The notes beneath the pieces are model-generated. The model ran no database searches. It was not told the origin of the DNA and was given only the letters and a program-made list of their open reading frames with translations. 64,000 nucleotides of DNA from Cryptomeria japonica (taxonomy: Eukaryota; Streptophyta; Pinopsida; Cupressales; Cupressaceae): assembly GCF_030272615.1 (NCBI RefSeq), contig NC_081414.1:915005648-915069647 (forward strand), in the 5' to 3' direction. Shown here piece after piece: positions 1 to 12,805 of the stretch; within the stretch, counting starts at the first letter, position 1; the number at the start of each line of letters is the position of its first letter. Made by a program: the position numbers and the translations under genes.

Positions 1-1263
1 ATAAGTCTTCATTGTTTGATACTAGAAAGTTATAAATACCAAACAATAATTGTTCTATATGATTCAAAAATAAATAAATAAATAAAATTAATACAAGCCA
101 ATAAAATTATAAAAAGTAAGCAATAAGATATAACATATGACCATGAAAAAGCCTGTATTAAAACAATCATACAAATTATTATCACTCTCTCCTATTTTAT
201 GAGAAAGTATCTACCAAACTCTTCTTATTGAAAATTACCCACATCTTTTCTTGTATTCTTTACTTAGAAATTCAAACCTTTAAAGACAAAATTATCAACA
301 TTAATTCATCTAGAAAAAACTGAAAATCATCTATAAATATACTCAATCTACATACTTTACAACTAAAAATCATTAGACTATCCACCTAATATGCTTTAAA
401 ATTATAATTTACTATATAATTTTAAATTATCGAATCTCTATAAAGATACAATAAAACTCTAAATTATTAATTCTATATTAATATCATATAAGATACCAAA
501 TTATTAGCTCTATATTAATATACTATAAAACTCCAAATTATTGACTCTATAATAATATAGAATAAAGCTCCAAATTATTGACACTATATTAATATACTGT
601 AAAGCTCCAATAATTAACTCTATATTATTAATATATTATATGATCACTGAAACTGTTTTCTTCTTAGTAATTTATATCAAAAAAAAAAAAAAAAATGAAA
701 TCAAACCTGATCCAATCTAAACCTCCCTCGATTCCTTTAATCATTTACCATGTCCACAATATTATTTTTTATTAATCCAACTTCTAATGTAGCATCTCTA
801 TCATAAGACAGTCATAGAAAATCAGAAATGGAAATTTATAATAATATGTACATAGCACAAGAGGAATCTCGGCATAGGGTTGTGGAAAGGGATAAGGAGT
901 TCCCCTTTTGGGATATATGACTAGTGCTCCATGAACTGTTGCACGGAGCCATGACACATGGGCATGCCACCACAAGGTTCCTTCCTGTCCAACAATGGTG
1001 AATCTGTATTTAAAACGCCCATGTGGCTGAATAGGACACTGAGCGATATACCCAGTTCCATCAGCCCACGCTGTGCCAAGCTGTCTCACTCCATGCCTAA
1101 AAATAACTAGACCATCAGTACTGTATAAAAAACGTAATTGACAATGTACAGCCGCTTTGAGATGCAGACTTTACCAGTGGATGGAGGCATTATAAAGGGC
1201 TCTGTTATAAGTTTTAACAATAAGAGTAGCGCCATTACGTACATGCAGAGTAGGACCAGGATA

Positions 1264-2610
1264 AAGTTTCATAGATGGCGATTATCATTTGTTTTAGAGG
1301 CTGCAATTTCTATAAAATATTTCTTATTTTTTTCTTGTATTGTTTATGTGGATCAAAATATAACCTCTATTTAAAGACAAAACATGATATAATAGATATT
1401 GAATGAATAATAAGTTTATTGGGCTAAATTAAATTGGTTATTTTGTATCTGATTTTAATTCTTCAATTTGATATCAGAGGGGGTCTGGGCCTAGCTTCCT
1501 CATGGAAGGGCCTAGGATTATATGTGTGATCTTGTGAGACTCTTCTGCCAGGTGTGCATATGAGATCAAATCATGGATTTATCTCATTTAGAGAAGTTGA
1601 CTCTATGTTTGGAGATTGAAGAAGTTAAGGTTGTTGATGTTTGTTGCTTGTTTAATTGTTGCACTAAGAGGTTCATGTAAAGACCTTGTGTGAGCAGTTT
1701 AATAACTGCATTGATATAATTACTGGAAGTGCGAAGGATGAGAATAAGAAAGTGTGAAGAGTGCTGCGGAAAGGGATGCATTAGACATGGTTAGGAGCCA
1801 TGCCAGTGATCTGTGTGAGAGGTGATGAAGATGATGTTATGAGATGACCTCGCCCATAGTGGAAATGTGGTTTGCATGTGATAGAAGTCTACATATGAGG
1901 CAGATAGTGTTGCAAGAAATGGAACATGAGATGAGACCCTTTTGGCAAATTAATGGCAACTGACAAAGAAATGGTTGACAAGTTGAGATTGAAGCCCAGT
2001 TTTGTTTAACACTGGCTTAAATCCTTCGGCAATGCACAATAATAACCAACAAGAATAATTGTGTGCAGATGAAATCTCACAAGTCTTCTCTTTGTTAGAG
2101 AAAGGAAGGGAAAACCTTTTGATCTCTCATGAAAGAGAGAGATCAGTATTTCCGTAAGAAGTGTACCTTATGGGTCTATAAGACTTGATGTAATAGTGAT
2201 GACCATTTTGCATAGTGAGTTGCAAATATTCTATTTGTGAATCCACTTAGCATCAAGGGTGAGTATGTTGGATACTGATACAAGCGTGCAATTGGAAATG
2301 GAATTAGTAATTTCCAAGAATGCAATTGGAGGTTTTAGGAAAAGATTCTAAATCAGTTTTTAGTGGTTTTGGTAAAGTTTCATAGATGGCAAATATCATG
2401 TTTAAGAAGTTTCTCTATTGGTGATGCAGTGAACTGTTATTTTTAGAGGCTGCAACCTCTATAAAATACTGCCTTCTTGTATTGTTTGTGTAGATCAAGA
2501 TGTAACCTCTATGTAGAAGCAAATCATGATATAATAGATATTTGAATGATTAATAGGATTGTTGTGTGTTAATTTCTATTTGTGTTCTGGGATTATTTTT
2601 CAATTCTTCA
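1264..2610 (+). mobile_element. Small non-autonomous LTR retrotransposon inside the laccase paralogue
   Basis: The right LTR (2266-2610, 345 bp) begins TGTTGGATAC and ends CTTCA. It is preceded by a purine tract (AAGGGTGAG) that fits a polypurine tract. The left LTR (1264-1465) matches the right LTR from its internal AAAGTTTCATAGATGG onward and lacks roughly the first 100 bp. A degenerate primer-binding site, TGATATCAGAGG, follows at 1469-1480 (initiator tRNA-Met type). The internal 800 bp shows no gag or pol frame, so mobilisation must have been in trans. The 5' truncation of the left LTR and the loss of laccase exon 2/intron 1 end at the same point, which suggests one deletion. No target duplication can be read because one border is deleted. 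Confidence 0.7.
2266..2610 (+). repeat. 3' LTR of the small element
   Basis: Terminal TGTTGGATAC and CTTCA. About 200 bp of it recur, diverged, at 1264-1465. Confidence 0.7.
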
Positions 2611-2785
2611 ATTACTACAATTGTAAAGTGATGAACATAGATTGTGGAAAAAACCAATGAATGCAATGAGCAGAAGTAGAAACCTTGATGAATCCCTCTC
2701 CGACATTATGAACATATTGACAGAACAGAATCTCCTTTCATTTAGACTGAATCTCAAGTATAGAAAAAAAGCTCTCCTTCCATAT

Positions 2786-3678
2786 AATTAATTAAGAATT
2801 TTTATATATGAATATCCAAATCTCATTATTAAAAGAAAATGTTAAGAATCATTAGAATTATCAAATGTACTGACATAAATGACTCAAGAATTGAATTACC
2901 TTAGAAAGGCTCTAAAGAGGTCTACATTACTACATCATAGCATGTTTGATATGTCTATAAACATGGACTATTTCATAGGCACTAGACTTGCTAGCCAAAC
3001 AACATAAGCTTATCTCCTATTACCTTCAAGAAACGTCAATTATGTTTATTAGCACAGAAAAATATTTAGGAAGTCGGTGCAAGAGGAAAAGAGAATATGT
3101 TAAGTGTGACAAAGAACAAGGCCACACAATGGAGACAAGATCGGATGACATGGTTGCAACCCAAGATAATACCGTATCGTCTAACAGTCTTTTGGAATAA
3201 ATTATATGTAAATACTTGTATAATGTAGTTTTTTTTTTTCTAAATATATTTGTAAATCAACCTGTAAAATCAAACACGACTTTCCACCAAAATTGCAAAG
3301 CATCTCTTTTCATTCCTGGTTTTTCTTAGCAGCTTATCCCTCACATTAAATGGTGGTCTCCATCAATTAAACCATTGCAACACAGCCAATTAAAAGTCCG
3401 TAGATAATGTTTCATTCTCCTTGTAGAGGAGCATTGCTGAACTGGTAGACAATGCAATTATTACTTTTTTATGGAATTGAATAACCAGGGCAAAGCCAAA
3501 ATATAAATTACATAGTATATCGAAAATCCATTGAAGGAATTGACTTTACCCTAATTTGTTAATTTGACTTGATCAATTCAAGTCATCTTGAACACTTATT
3601 CTTTGTTTAATAAATCACCTAACAGAGCTCCACAAAATATAGGGTGTTGGTGGAGCGTACAATCTATGGACTAAGCAA
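2786..3678. other. Spacer between the laccase copies
   Basis: AT-rich spacer between the promoter side of the broken copy and the stop codon of the intact gene. It includes the 3' flank of the intact laccase. The only open frame (2988-3200, 70 codons) has no recognisable domain, and I do not call it a gene. Confidence 0.5.
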
Positions 3679-6600
3679 CTAGCATCTGGGAAGATCAGGA
3701 GGAGGAGGCTCCAAACTTGACGAGTAATTTGGGCCATTGTTCACCACAAACACCGTATTCAATCCCCATGTCAAATGATCATCAAAATGACAATGCAAGA
3801 ACCAAACACCTGCATAAAAAAAATTCAATCACTCATTACATATTTTATCCTAAATTTCACTTCAAGGCACGTAAGTTAATTATGGGAGGATTAAAATCGT
3901 ATATTTGTTACCTGGGTTGTCAGCCCTAAACCTGAGTGCAGCCCATCCATTCAGAGGCACCCCAACAGTATTCCTCAATGGCGGATCGACCAAATTGAAA
4001 TTGAGCGGATCTGTTTGATCATTATAGTTTCCAAAACCCTGTCCCACCACAAAAAAATCATAACCGTGAAGATGCATTGGATGGTCATCTGCCTGGAAGA
4101 TATTCGTTCCCTGGTACACGACCTGAATTGTATCATTATAATTGAACACTTTTACTTTTGTGCCAAAAGTTGGTGCCCAGATAGTTTTAGGGATATTATC
4201 CCCAGTATAGTTGAACACAAGTGGGGGATTTGAAGGGAAATCTGTAGTAAAGACGCCATTGATGCCAAAATAATAAGCTTGCAAGATGGCAATATCTGGC
4301 TGAACAAAAGAGACATTGTTCATGCTGGCAGCTATTCTAGTGTTATTAGGCCCACTACAATTCATACCAGGTGGGAATGGGCATGGAAGCAAATTCAGCC
4401 CTACGGTTGTGACAATGCTCTTGTCTATAGTCTGTGGAACATCTACCGGGTGCTCCGGTGAAGCTAGGCTTCGTAATGCTTGGCTAAATACATTCACAGT
4501 GGCAGTATCATTGTATACCGGTAGCTGTGGGAGGATTGGGATGGCAGATGACTCAGACCCCTCATAGTTTATTGTGGCAGTTGTGGTGGTATTATCAAAA
4601 AAGCCTACTGGTTGTGTGGTGTATACACTGGCAGCTATGTAGTATCTACCCACTGGTTGATTCGCTGTGAGGAGAACATCTGTAGTTTGGCCTGGGGTTA
4701 TAAACATAACATCTGTTGTGTATGGCTTTGTGTAGGATGCGTCCGCAGCGACGACTGTGAGATTGTGTGATGCTATCTTGAAAAATAGGTGGCTATTGAG
4801 TGCAGCATTCACAATCCGTAGAAGGTAAGTTTTTCCCTGTTTTACAGACATGTTGAATGTTCCTGCATGCGAAATTGGTGTCACTGTCGATTCCTTTCAT
4901 GATAAATTGTGAATATCAGGCTAGCTATTTTTGTGAGTACCTGATGTTGAGCAAGGATAGAGGTCTCCTGGCTGGCCATTGATGGTAAAAGCATCAGATA
5001 TATTGGGTGCACCACCTGATATATTTGCTTGCCTTACAACGACTTCAGGATCGCTATTCCACCAGTCTCCTATTTAAAACATTCAAAATAAGTCAAAGTT
5101 ATGAGGACAAAATGTGCAAGCAATGATAATTGTTTTAATGTGAAGTCGATTTTCTAGTCTACAAATTTAGGAGGACAAAATGCATAAGAAATGATTAAGC
5201 ATTGATCCTTTTTCTACAATACAAAGTTAGGTACGTATAGAATAAATACTTAATCATCAACGAAAGTGAAAACAATTTTTATAAAGAAAATATAAATCCA
5301 AATGTGTAACCACTCTGCCAAACTTCGACTTTATTATTTTGTAAGTTTTCTTATATTAATTAATAATTTTGTGATATTATTAATAGATTATTTTTTTCAA
5401 TAAAGATTTGTCAAATTATAATTATTAAGTATAACAAAATTTTCAATAATAAAATTATTCTAATCATTTATCACAATTTATTGTTTTTATTGAATAAATA
5501 CAATACAAAGGTATCATTTAATAGACTCTTTTACTATTATAAGAAGAAATAAAGGTATTGGTCCCCTTTGCTAGTATTCTTACTACCTAAAAGCTTATTT
5601 TTATTTACGATCTTGGTGTTGACTGAACATGGACATTTGATGTGTGATTTTATATCCAACTATTTATTTATTAAAAAAAAATATTGATATTTTCTTCTTT
5701 CAAACACCTTAAAATTGAAATATCTATATGGGTGAATAATAATAACAATACTTTTCCTTTATCTATTTATTCATTTATATTCACTTTACTAAAATAGAAT
5801 AGAACAATTATAAACTTAGTCTCTATTACAATTTTTTTTGTTAACTAATGATTATAAATACTATATGTCTTTATGGTTTGATACTAGAAAGTTATAAATA
5901 CCAAACAATAATTATTCTATATGATTCAAAAGTAAATTAAAAACAAAAATCAATATAAGCCAATAAAATTGTAAAAGTAAGCAATAAAATTTAACATATG
6001 ACCATGAAAAAACCTCTATTAAAACAATCATACAAATTATTATCACTCTCTCATATTTTATGAGAAAGCATTTCTTACAAAACTCTTATTGAAAACTATT
6101 CACATCTTTTCTTTCATTCTTTAGTTAGAAATTCAAATCTTTTAAGAAGAAATTTCCAACATCAATTTATCTAGAAAAAACTGAAAATCATCTCTAAACA
6201 TATTCAATCTACATACTATACAACTAAAAATCATTATCTATCCACCCAATATGCTATAAATTTCTAAATTATTTACTCTATACTAATATATTATATAATT
6301 TTAAATTATTGAATCTCCATAAAAATAGAATAAAACCTTAAATTATTAATTCTATATTAATATCAGATGAGATACCAAATTATTAGCTCTATATTAATAT
6401 AGTATAAAACTTCAAATTATTGATTCTATAATAATATAGAATAAAGCTCCAAATTATTGGCACTATATTAATATACTATAAAGCTCCAATTATTAGCTCT
6501 ATATTATTAATATATTATATGATAACAGAAAGTGTTTTCTTCTTGTAATTTATATCAAAAATATGGAATCAAACATGATCAAATCTAAACCTCTCTCGAT

Positions 6601-7572
6601 TCCTTTAATCATTTTCCATGCCCACAATATTACTTTCTATTAAATCCAATTTCTAATGTAGCATCTCTATCAGAAGACAGTCATCGAAAATTAGAAATGG
6701 AAATCCATAAAAATATTTACCTAGCACAAGAGGAATCTCGGCATAGGGTTGTGGAAAGGGATAAGGAGTTCCCCTTTTGGGATATATGACTAGTGCACCA
6801 TGAACTGTTGCACGGAGCCATGACACATGGGCATGCCACCACAAGGTTCCTTCCTGTGCAACAATGGTGAATCTGTATGTAAAACGCCCATGAGGTTGAA
6901 TGGGACACTGAGTAATATACCCAGTTCCATCAGCCCACGCCGTTCCAATTTGTCTCACTCCATGCCTAAAAAAATCTGATCATCAGTACTGTATCAAAAA
7001 TGTAATTCATAGTGTACAACAGCTTTGAGAGGCAGACTTTACCAGTGGATGGTTGCATTATACTGGGCTCTGTTATAAGTTTTGACAATAAGAGTATCAC
7101 CATTACGTACATGCAGAGTAGGACCAGGATACTGTCCATTCACTGTGATTTTGTTATGTGTCTGGCATAACCTAGTAATAGGCGTCCGTTCAATCTGACA
7201 CATATATAAACAAAAAATGATTTGAGTCAAATCTCTTTATTAAATGGAACTGCAATCTGATCTGATCTGTACCGTCTACAAAGTTCTGCTTCGTATTCTA
7301 TACATGATCGAGCACTAGAAAGAATTAAAGCCTTGCATTCTAGATCTGAACAATTTAGATTTGGCATGTTTGTTAAGTCTAATACACTTTAAAAATGAGA
7401 TCATATACATCAATTAAAATCTTAATAAGAACGAATTTTGAAAAGGAAGTAGTGAAATTACAACGAATGTATAGTGATGAACGTTTGCCCTCGCCAGATT
7501 GTTGAAAAGGCCAATGAATGTAGCGAGCAACAGTAGAAAACTTCCTGAATCCCACTTCGACATTTTCAACAT
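3679..7572 (-). CDS. Laccase (secreted multicopper oxidase), six exons, intact
   Basis: Laccases are extracellular multicopper oxidases (p-diphenol:O2 oxidoreductases) that couple one-electron oxidation of phenolics, including monolignols, to reduction of O2. Exons on the minus strand: 7572-7462, 7194-7043, 6965-6721, 5069-4941, 4862-3912, 3809-3679. All junctions are GT-AG and in phase, giving 572 codons, a usual plant laccase length. Exon 1 encodes a signal peptide (hydrophobic [12 protein letters not shown] ending near ARA). All four copper motifs are visible: IHWHG across exons 2/3, [26 protein letters not shown], and [12 protein letters not shown] with Leu at the axial T1 position. Many N-x-S/T sites fit a secreted glycoprotein. 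The start could be Met 7572 or the Met three codons on (7563). Intron 3 is long (1651 bp) and its distal half is duplicated at 1-851. Paralogue number cannot be assigned. Confidence 0.93.
5869..7131. repeat. Tandem segmental duplication, right copy (left copy 1-1263)
   Basis: The distal half of intron 3, exon 3, intron 2 and part of exon 2 are shared with 1-1263 at an almost constant offset of about 5869 bp. Both copies carry the same AT-rich intron landmarks (for example GATACTAGAAAGTTATAAAT). Small indels and substitutions separate them. The duplication continues left of the window. Confidence 0.85.
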
Positions 7573-7656
7573 ATTCACAGAACATAATCCCCTTTGGTTG
7601 AGACTGAATCTCAAGTATAGGAAAAAAGCGCTCTTTCCATATTCAGCCCTTGAGCA

Positions 7657-7668
7657 CTCTATATAAAT
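7657..7668 (-). promoter_or_regulatory. Candidate TATA box of the laccase gene
   Basis: On the minus strand TTTATATAGAG lies about 90 bp upstream of the first ATG (7572), a normal plant spacing. The broken paralogue loses homology just before this point. Confidence 0.55.
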
Positions 7669-10268
7669 CAATTTGATAGCAGTGTTCAAAGGAAGACCGT
7701 AACTGCTTGCTTGCGTGACTCACCATTGTGGAATAGGTAAATGGAAGACAAAAATTTGAAGCAGATGTGACTAAATTTTGCATTATTCTATTGCTGTTAT
7801 TGGATTGCAGTACCCTGAGGATTGAGATACTACATGACATTTTCTAGATAAATTGTTGTTTGAACGTTTCTTCCTCCCAAAAGAAATGTTTGTATGTGAA
7901 TTATTTAAAAGAATTGTACTTGCTAATGGTTGGAAAGTCACACCGTCCGATTGATTAATTCTTTTCCAAAAGGGCCCAATTTTTTTATTAATTATTTACT
8001 TTTTGTAAATCAAATCTCAAAATATGGTGTCACGTTGTTGAATTTACAGCAGCGGTTTAGCTAGGTATTAGACTAGGTGTTAGACGATGCTCTTTTGAAT
8101 GATTCCTTAGAGTTTTCTATATTAGTTTTATAATATATTGTTACTATGCTCTTTTGAATGATTCATAAGATATTTTCTAATTTGACAAGTATTTTATATA
8201 TTATTCTTATAAAATATTTATTATATTATATTTTAAAAAAATTAATGGAATAATATATTTTGAATGATTTGTAAGATATATTTGAAATTTATAAATTATG
8301 GTGTGATTTGTTGTTGAATCAAATTTTAAATGATTAAAAGAAAATGGATGAATGTGTTTTTATAGTTACTTTTACAGCTAGATATCATATTGTGATCTTT
8401 TGTTTTACTCCCAAGATTTTTCAATGAATAAATATTTTATATATTATTTTTATAAAATATTGCTCATTATATTTTAAAAAATAAGTAGAATGATTTTAAA
8501 ATCAAGGTAGGAAAAAGTCATAAATTAAAGTGTTAATAAGTATAACGTAAATACGTAGTTAAATTGTAAAATAGTAAGAGTCATGAATATAATAAGTGAC
8601 AAAAGAAAACTATAGTCATCACACTTTCTCTATCTATCAAGAACGTCCTAACAATCAATAATTGACTCCCAACTCATAATAATTTTCTCACCATTATCTT
8701 TGTCTCTAGGATGAGAGATAACTGCTACTTAGCAAGGAACTTTGCCATTACCCAACCAACCAAGAGTACCCACATAATAGGGCTATAATAAAATCAAAAA
8801 TAGATGAGCTTGGTGAAGCAAACCATAAGGATTGTTATCTTGAGGTATACACTAGATAGAGAATCATGTTTACAACCATTATGATTGTGTTCATGTGGGG
8901 AAACTTGAGAACTAACTTGGGCATGAGAGGGAGAGGTTTGTGATTCCTTACAAGGTTATATATACTTGAGCGGCTAAGAAGCACCTATACGGGACCAACC
9001 TAAAGAATGAATTTATTAGCTTGCACTTATATTTATATGAGAATATTAAGAAAAATCATGTAGAGTTAGCACACATAAAGTAATGAATTTCAAAAAGATC
9101 TTGTAAAAAATAGATTATACTTACTCTCTTTCTTAATGTTGAATAAAAACCTAACAAAATTTCATGTTCATTTCAATTTAGCAATATTTTTAGACTAAAC
9201 CCCTAAAGGAATCACATACCAAGGTGAACGCTTTATATTGAAAGCTTAAATAAATAATAGTGGAGGGAGAACACAATAGTGCAATGAATATTTCATTGCT
9301 AGCATTTTATATAGGATTGGATCAAGGAAGTCATTAGGAAGGCATGGCAACAAGAAGAGAGAGACTGGAAGATGTGGTAGAATAGGATGAAGATGAATAT
9401 TGTGAGGAAAAAAAATTGTGGGATCACAGAGAGGAGTAGAGGAAGAGAGGGTACATAAGGAAATTCACAAGATAGAGTTAACGGTGGAGAGGAGAGAGGA
9501 GGGTGAAGAGAATGAGAATAGTGAAGAGGGGAGATGAGAAGAGGAGAGTATAAGTAGTGGCAAAAATACCTTAAGTTCATCGAACTCATTAAATTTAAAG
9601 TTATAGATATGGGTCGATATGTTGATGGGTAGGGATAGAGATGGATATAGGTACAATGATAGAAAATTGTAACATGTTAAGGGAGGGTGATAGTGATTAG
9701 GTGGCATTAGAGGTTGGACTATCAAAAAATATTAGTAGGATAGATATTATGAGGAAGGAGTGGAAAAAGCTATACGATGAGAGAGATTCTCTCTAAGATA
9801 AGAGCAATAACATTGTGGTGGAGAAAAATGTCATCATGAGAGCACATGATGCATTATAGATTAGCTGATTAGAGAAAAGGGGGAGGCACAATGCTTGAGG
9901 CATGAGAGTGATAGATGAGATGATTACTAGGGCCATAGGAGATAAGCCAAGAATTTATAGAGATAGGAAGAGAATAGGAGATAACATGATATTTGTGAGA
10001 GGTGGCCTATTAGATATCACTTTATGAGTGGGTAGCTCCAAATGGCCAAAAGACTTCTAGTTTAATAGAGTATTCAGTCTTGAGAGGTTTAGGGTTATTT
10101 AGGTTAGCAGTGTTAGTGGTTATGAAACCACCTAGGGGTGACCTTAACTACTAGCATTTTCAATAGTGCATAGTTCTTGCTAGAGATATCCTATATCACA
10201 TCAATTTTGATCTATTTTGATGTTCCTTGCAAGACTGACATATATAAATCTTGCATGCACTATGTAGT

Positions 10269-10270
<2 letters not shown>
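7669..10270. other. AT-rich intergenic DNA
   Basis: No gene seen. Around 8085-8500 short diverged repeats recur (TTTTGAATGATTC, ATTTTTATAAAATATT). At 9330-9560 the plus strand is strongly purine-rich (GAGGAGAGAGG type); the open minus-strand frames there are products of this composition. Confidence 0.5.

Positions 10271-10300
<30 letters not shown>
10271..10300. repeat. (TA)n microsatellite
   Basis: Uninterrupted TA dinucleotides, about 14 units. Confidence 0.9.
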
Positions 10301-10305
<5 letters not shown>

Positions 10306-10619
10306 TTTGATGATATATGAAGAGATAGTTTCACCATATTATGCAAATAATCTATTATCTAATGGAATGCACAGTTATGATAATGTATGAAATATAATGA
10401 ATTTATAATTTAGATACTTAGATTAACAAATATAATCACTCAACTTTAGAATGGATTTAATAGAGAGGAACTGTTGAGGAAATGGAAGGAGATGGAAGTG
10501 GTTTTGATGAGACATGTCATGATAGATTAAACTTTAAAAGGTTTCACTAACAACTCTTTCCTATGTTAGGTCACTAGACATGGCATTAGGATGAATTTCT
10601 CATATTTGATTTATTCCTC

Positions 10620-11945
10620 TTTGTCTCAGTCAATTATGGCAGCCCAATCTAAGCTGAATGTTTTACCCCTTTATCATTGTCTCATTTTTAGACTTTACAA
10701 TTACAATTTGAGTCTCTCTCTTCAGTTACCAATTCTCTGTGTTGCTTTACTAACCCTTCTCTAGTTGTAGATTTGAATGAGTCCCCAACACCCAATATCT
10801 TGGGAGCCTCTTCCTCAGATTTGGTTAAAATACCCACCATAAAATGTGCCAACCCTTGGCATTCTACTAAAAAGAAAGCCATTGACACCTTGATTAAGTC
10901 TTGAAAAAGGATAACATGTCACTTTTGCTAAATCGTCAACAGATATTTATGATGATTTCTCATCTTCCTTGTCCACCTCTTTTGAATGGTCCTTTGAGGA
11001 GTCCCATCCTCACATTTTTTAGTTTGATCCTAACAATATTGGTGCTTCTACTCATTCCCCTATCCCCATTCCTAGTTATACTAGTTGTATGAAGTTTTGT
11101 GCCAAGATTAATGATTTGAGAAAGTCCTACAGTTTCTAGAATGATATTATTAAATGGTTGTCGCTTTAGTTAAATATCATGAAGTGTAAGATCCACAAGT
11201 TAGAGGCCATGGATATGACCAAGGTTGAGGGATAGGGATTGGTCCTCTGAGGCTAAAGATGAAGTGATCTGGGCTTCTACCCAAGGCTTGACTGAGATAT
11301 TGGGTAATTGGAACACACTAGAAGAAGAAGTAAATACTTTAAAATCTCATGTGATCCCAAAGGAGGAAAGGAAGGCCCTGGAGATAATAATTTTTTATAT
11401 TTAAAAAAAAAGAAAAAAAGGATAAAAGAGTATGGAAGAAATTATCGCTTTTAGCAAGGAGATGATCAACAAGCCTATGATCTATTTGCAGGTTCTTTAG
11501 AAGGAGATATAAAGTAAACATACCAAATAGAAGAGCTCTAGGTTGGATGATTCTAATGTTGGTTCTCAAGCCCATTCTACTAAGAAGGGTCATGCCATTT
11601 TCTTTGTGGATGCTACCCACTAAAAATAATTTTTTTCTTTTAGGGGTTGGTGTTTTCTAGAGGAGATAAACATTCTCAATCAATAGTGGTAGGTTTTGAG
11701 AGGCCCTAGTCCATAGGAAATCTGTGTTTTGGTTTATGTTCTCCTTTTTTGGTCGTATCTTGATCCTTGTTTGTTTCTATCTTATTATTGGATTTTTGGT
11801 TGTGTTTGGTGATGTCTTGTGTTTGGTCATCTCATTGCTCGTGAGACCCTCTTGTCTACTTGATGGCTAGTATGTAAAGGGTTCAAACCCTATATCCCAA
11901 TTCATTTAATTAGAGTAAATATAATCAAATGGATTTATTTGATGG
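10620..11945 (+). mobile_element. LINE-like retroposon remnant with a decayed reading frame
   Basis: Plus-strand fragments read as a degraded protein (for example LNESPTPNILGASSSDL, later YTSCMKFCAKINDLRKSYSF and EEVNTLKSHVIPKEERKALE), split by stops and frameshifts. A T/G-rich 3' part follows and ends in a hairpin, AGGGTTCAAACCCT, near 11878. The organisation (frame, T/G-rich trailer, GTAAAGGGTT hairpin, short tail) resembles the better delimited retroposon at 51197-52841. No reverse transcriptase is seen. Family assignment is tentative. Confidence 0.4.
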
Positions 11946-12024
11946 ATTATAACAAATGGATATTAATTTGGCAACATGCTTCCTATCTTGGGTTTTCACC
12001 CCTCACAAGCCCTTGGTTTTTGTT

Positions 12025-12085
12025 GTGGGTATGTAAAGGTTCAAGCCTCTTCCGATTTACCATATTCAAAAGAAATTGATATTAA
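12025..12085 (+). repeat. Second LINE-like 3' tail
   Basis: TATGTAAAGGTTCAAGCCT resembles the tail at about 11873-11900 and again forms a small stem (AGG/CCT). It is probably the 3' end of another truncated copy. Confidence 0.35.
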
Positions 12086-12461
12086 TATTTGAGGATAATG
12101 TATGATCATAATAGATATATTAATGATGTTCTCAATACTGGATGGATTGAGTAATGGGTATGTTTAAATATGAATAGAGGTATGTACTTTTAATTTTTTG
12201 ATCTAGTTTTATGGTAAAATTGTAGGTATAAAATAAGAGAATGTAAAAAAACTAATTAACTCACTTAATCAATCTAATTAATTGTAAATGCCTTACAATA
12301 AGTAACAATTAGATGAAATATTCACATGAGATAAATGGTACTCGATAGTGAGATAAGGAGATATAATGGGAGGACTGTTTGAATGTACACATTAGTCTAA
12401 AATATAGTGAGAACTTATTTTGATATACAATAAGATATTATGCCCCAAGATTATAGGACTT

Positions 12462-12545
12462 TGGCCCATAGCTCAAATGGCTGGTAAGGTAGTGCCAAGG
12501 CTTTGGGTTCTTCCCATGTAGGTCCAAGGTTCAACTCTTGCTAGA
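12462..12545 (+). mobile_element. tRNA-derived SINE head
   Basis: A-box-like TAGCTCAAATGG (12469-12480) and B-box-like GGTTCAACTC (12528-12537) are spaced as in RNA polymerase III tRNA promoters. The linker GGGTTCTTCCCATGTAGGTCC is typical of plant tRNA-derived SINEs. No cloverleaf or anticodon arm is evident, so this is not a tRNA gene. A tandem repeat starts directly after it. Confidence 0.6.
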
Positions 12546-12550
12546 TGGAT

Positions 12551-12805
12551 TTACTTGGCCCCCGAGTTGTTTGAGTAAGACCAAGACAAGGTATACTTGA
12601 CCCTTGGGTTGTTTGAATAAGACCAAGACAAGGTGTGATTTACTTGGCCCCTAGGTTGTTTGAGTGAGACCAAGACAAGGTATACTTGAGCCCTAGGTTG
12701 TTTGAATAAGACCAAGACAGGGTATGATTGGTTGTTTGAGTAAGACCAAGACAAGGTATACTTGACCCCTGGGTTGTTTGAATAAGACCAAGACAAGGTA
12801 TGATT
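12551..12805. repeat. Dimeric minisatellite, six units
   Basis: Six copies of a unit of about 30-45 bp with core GTTGTTTGARTAAGACCAAG, then ACAAGGT. Odd units read GAGTAAG...GTATAC and even units GAATAAG...GTGTGATT, so the array is about three dimers. It adjoins the SINE head and may have grown from its body. Confidence 0.85.

Larger units (their letters stand above)
1..2785 (-). pseudogene. Broken tandem laccase paralogue (exons 1-3; runs off the left edge)
   Basis: Tandem copy of the laccase at 3679-7572, offset about 5.87 kb. Exon 3 (852-1096) has the same 245 bp as the intact gene and keeps the multicopper motif [15 protein letters not shown]. Exon 2 survives only as 1175-1263 (89 of 152 bp). 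Exon 1 remains near 2613-2715 as a signal-peptide-like start (MFIMSERDSSRFLLLLIAFI), but a short deletion shifts the frame after the signal peptide. A small LTR element fills 1264-2610, and the first part of exon 2 plus intron 1 are missing. Promoter homology stops near 2785, before the TATA box of the intact gene. The last base of exon 3 is T instead of G; if spliced to an exon 4 starting GA it would give TGA. Exons 4-6 would lie left of the window. Confidently non-functional. Confidence 0.85.

Noticed and set aside
9299-9725. Overlapping minus-strand ORFs of 86-96 codons
   Set aside because: Ser/Leu/Pro-rich translations of a purine-rich plus strand. No domain or start context.
12462-12545. 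tRNA gene
   Set aside because: Box A and B are present, but no cloverleaf or anticodon stem is seen. A SINE head fits better.
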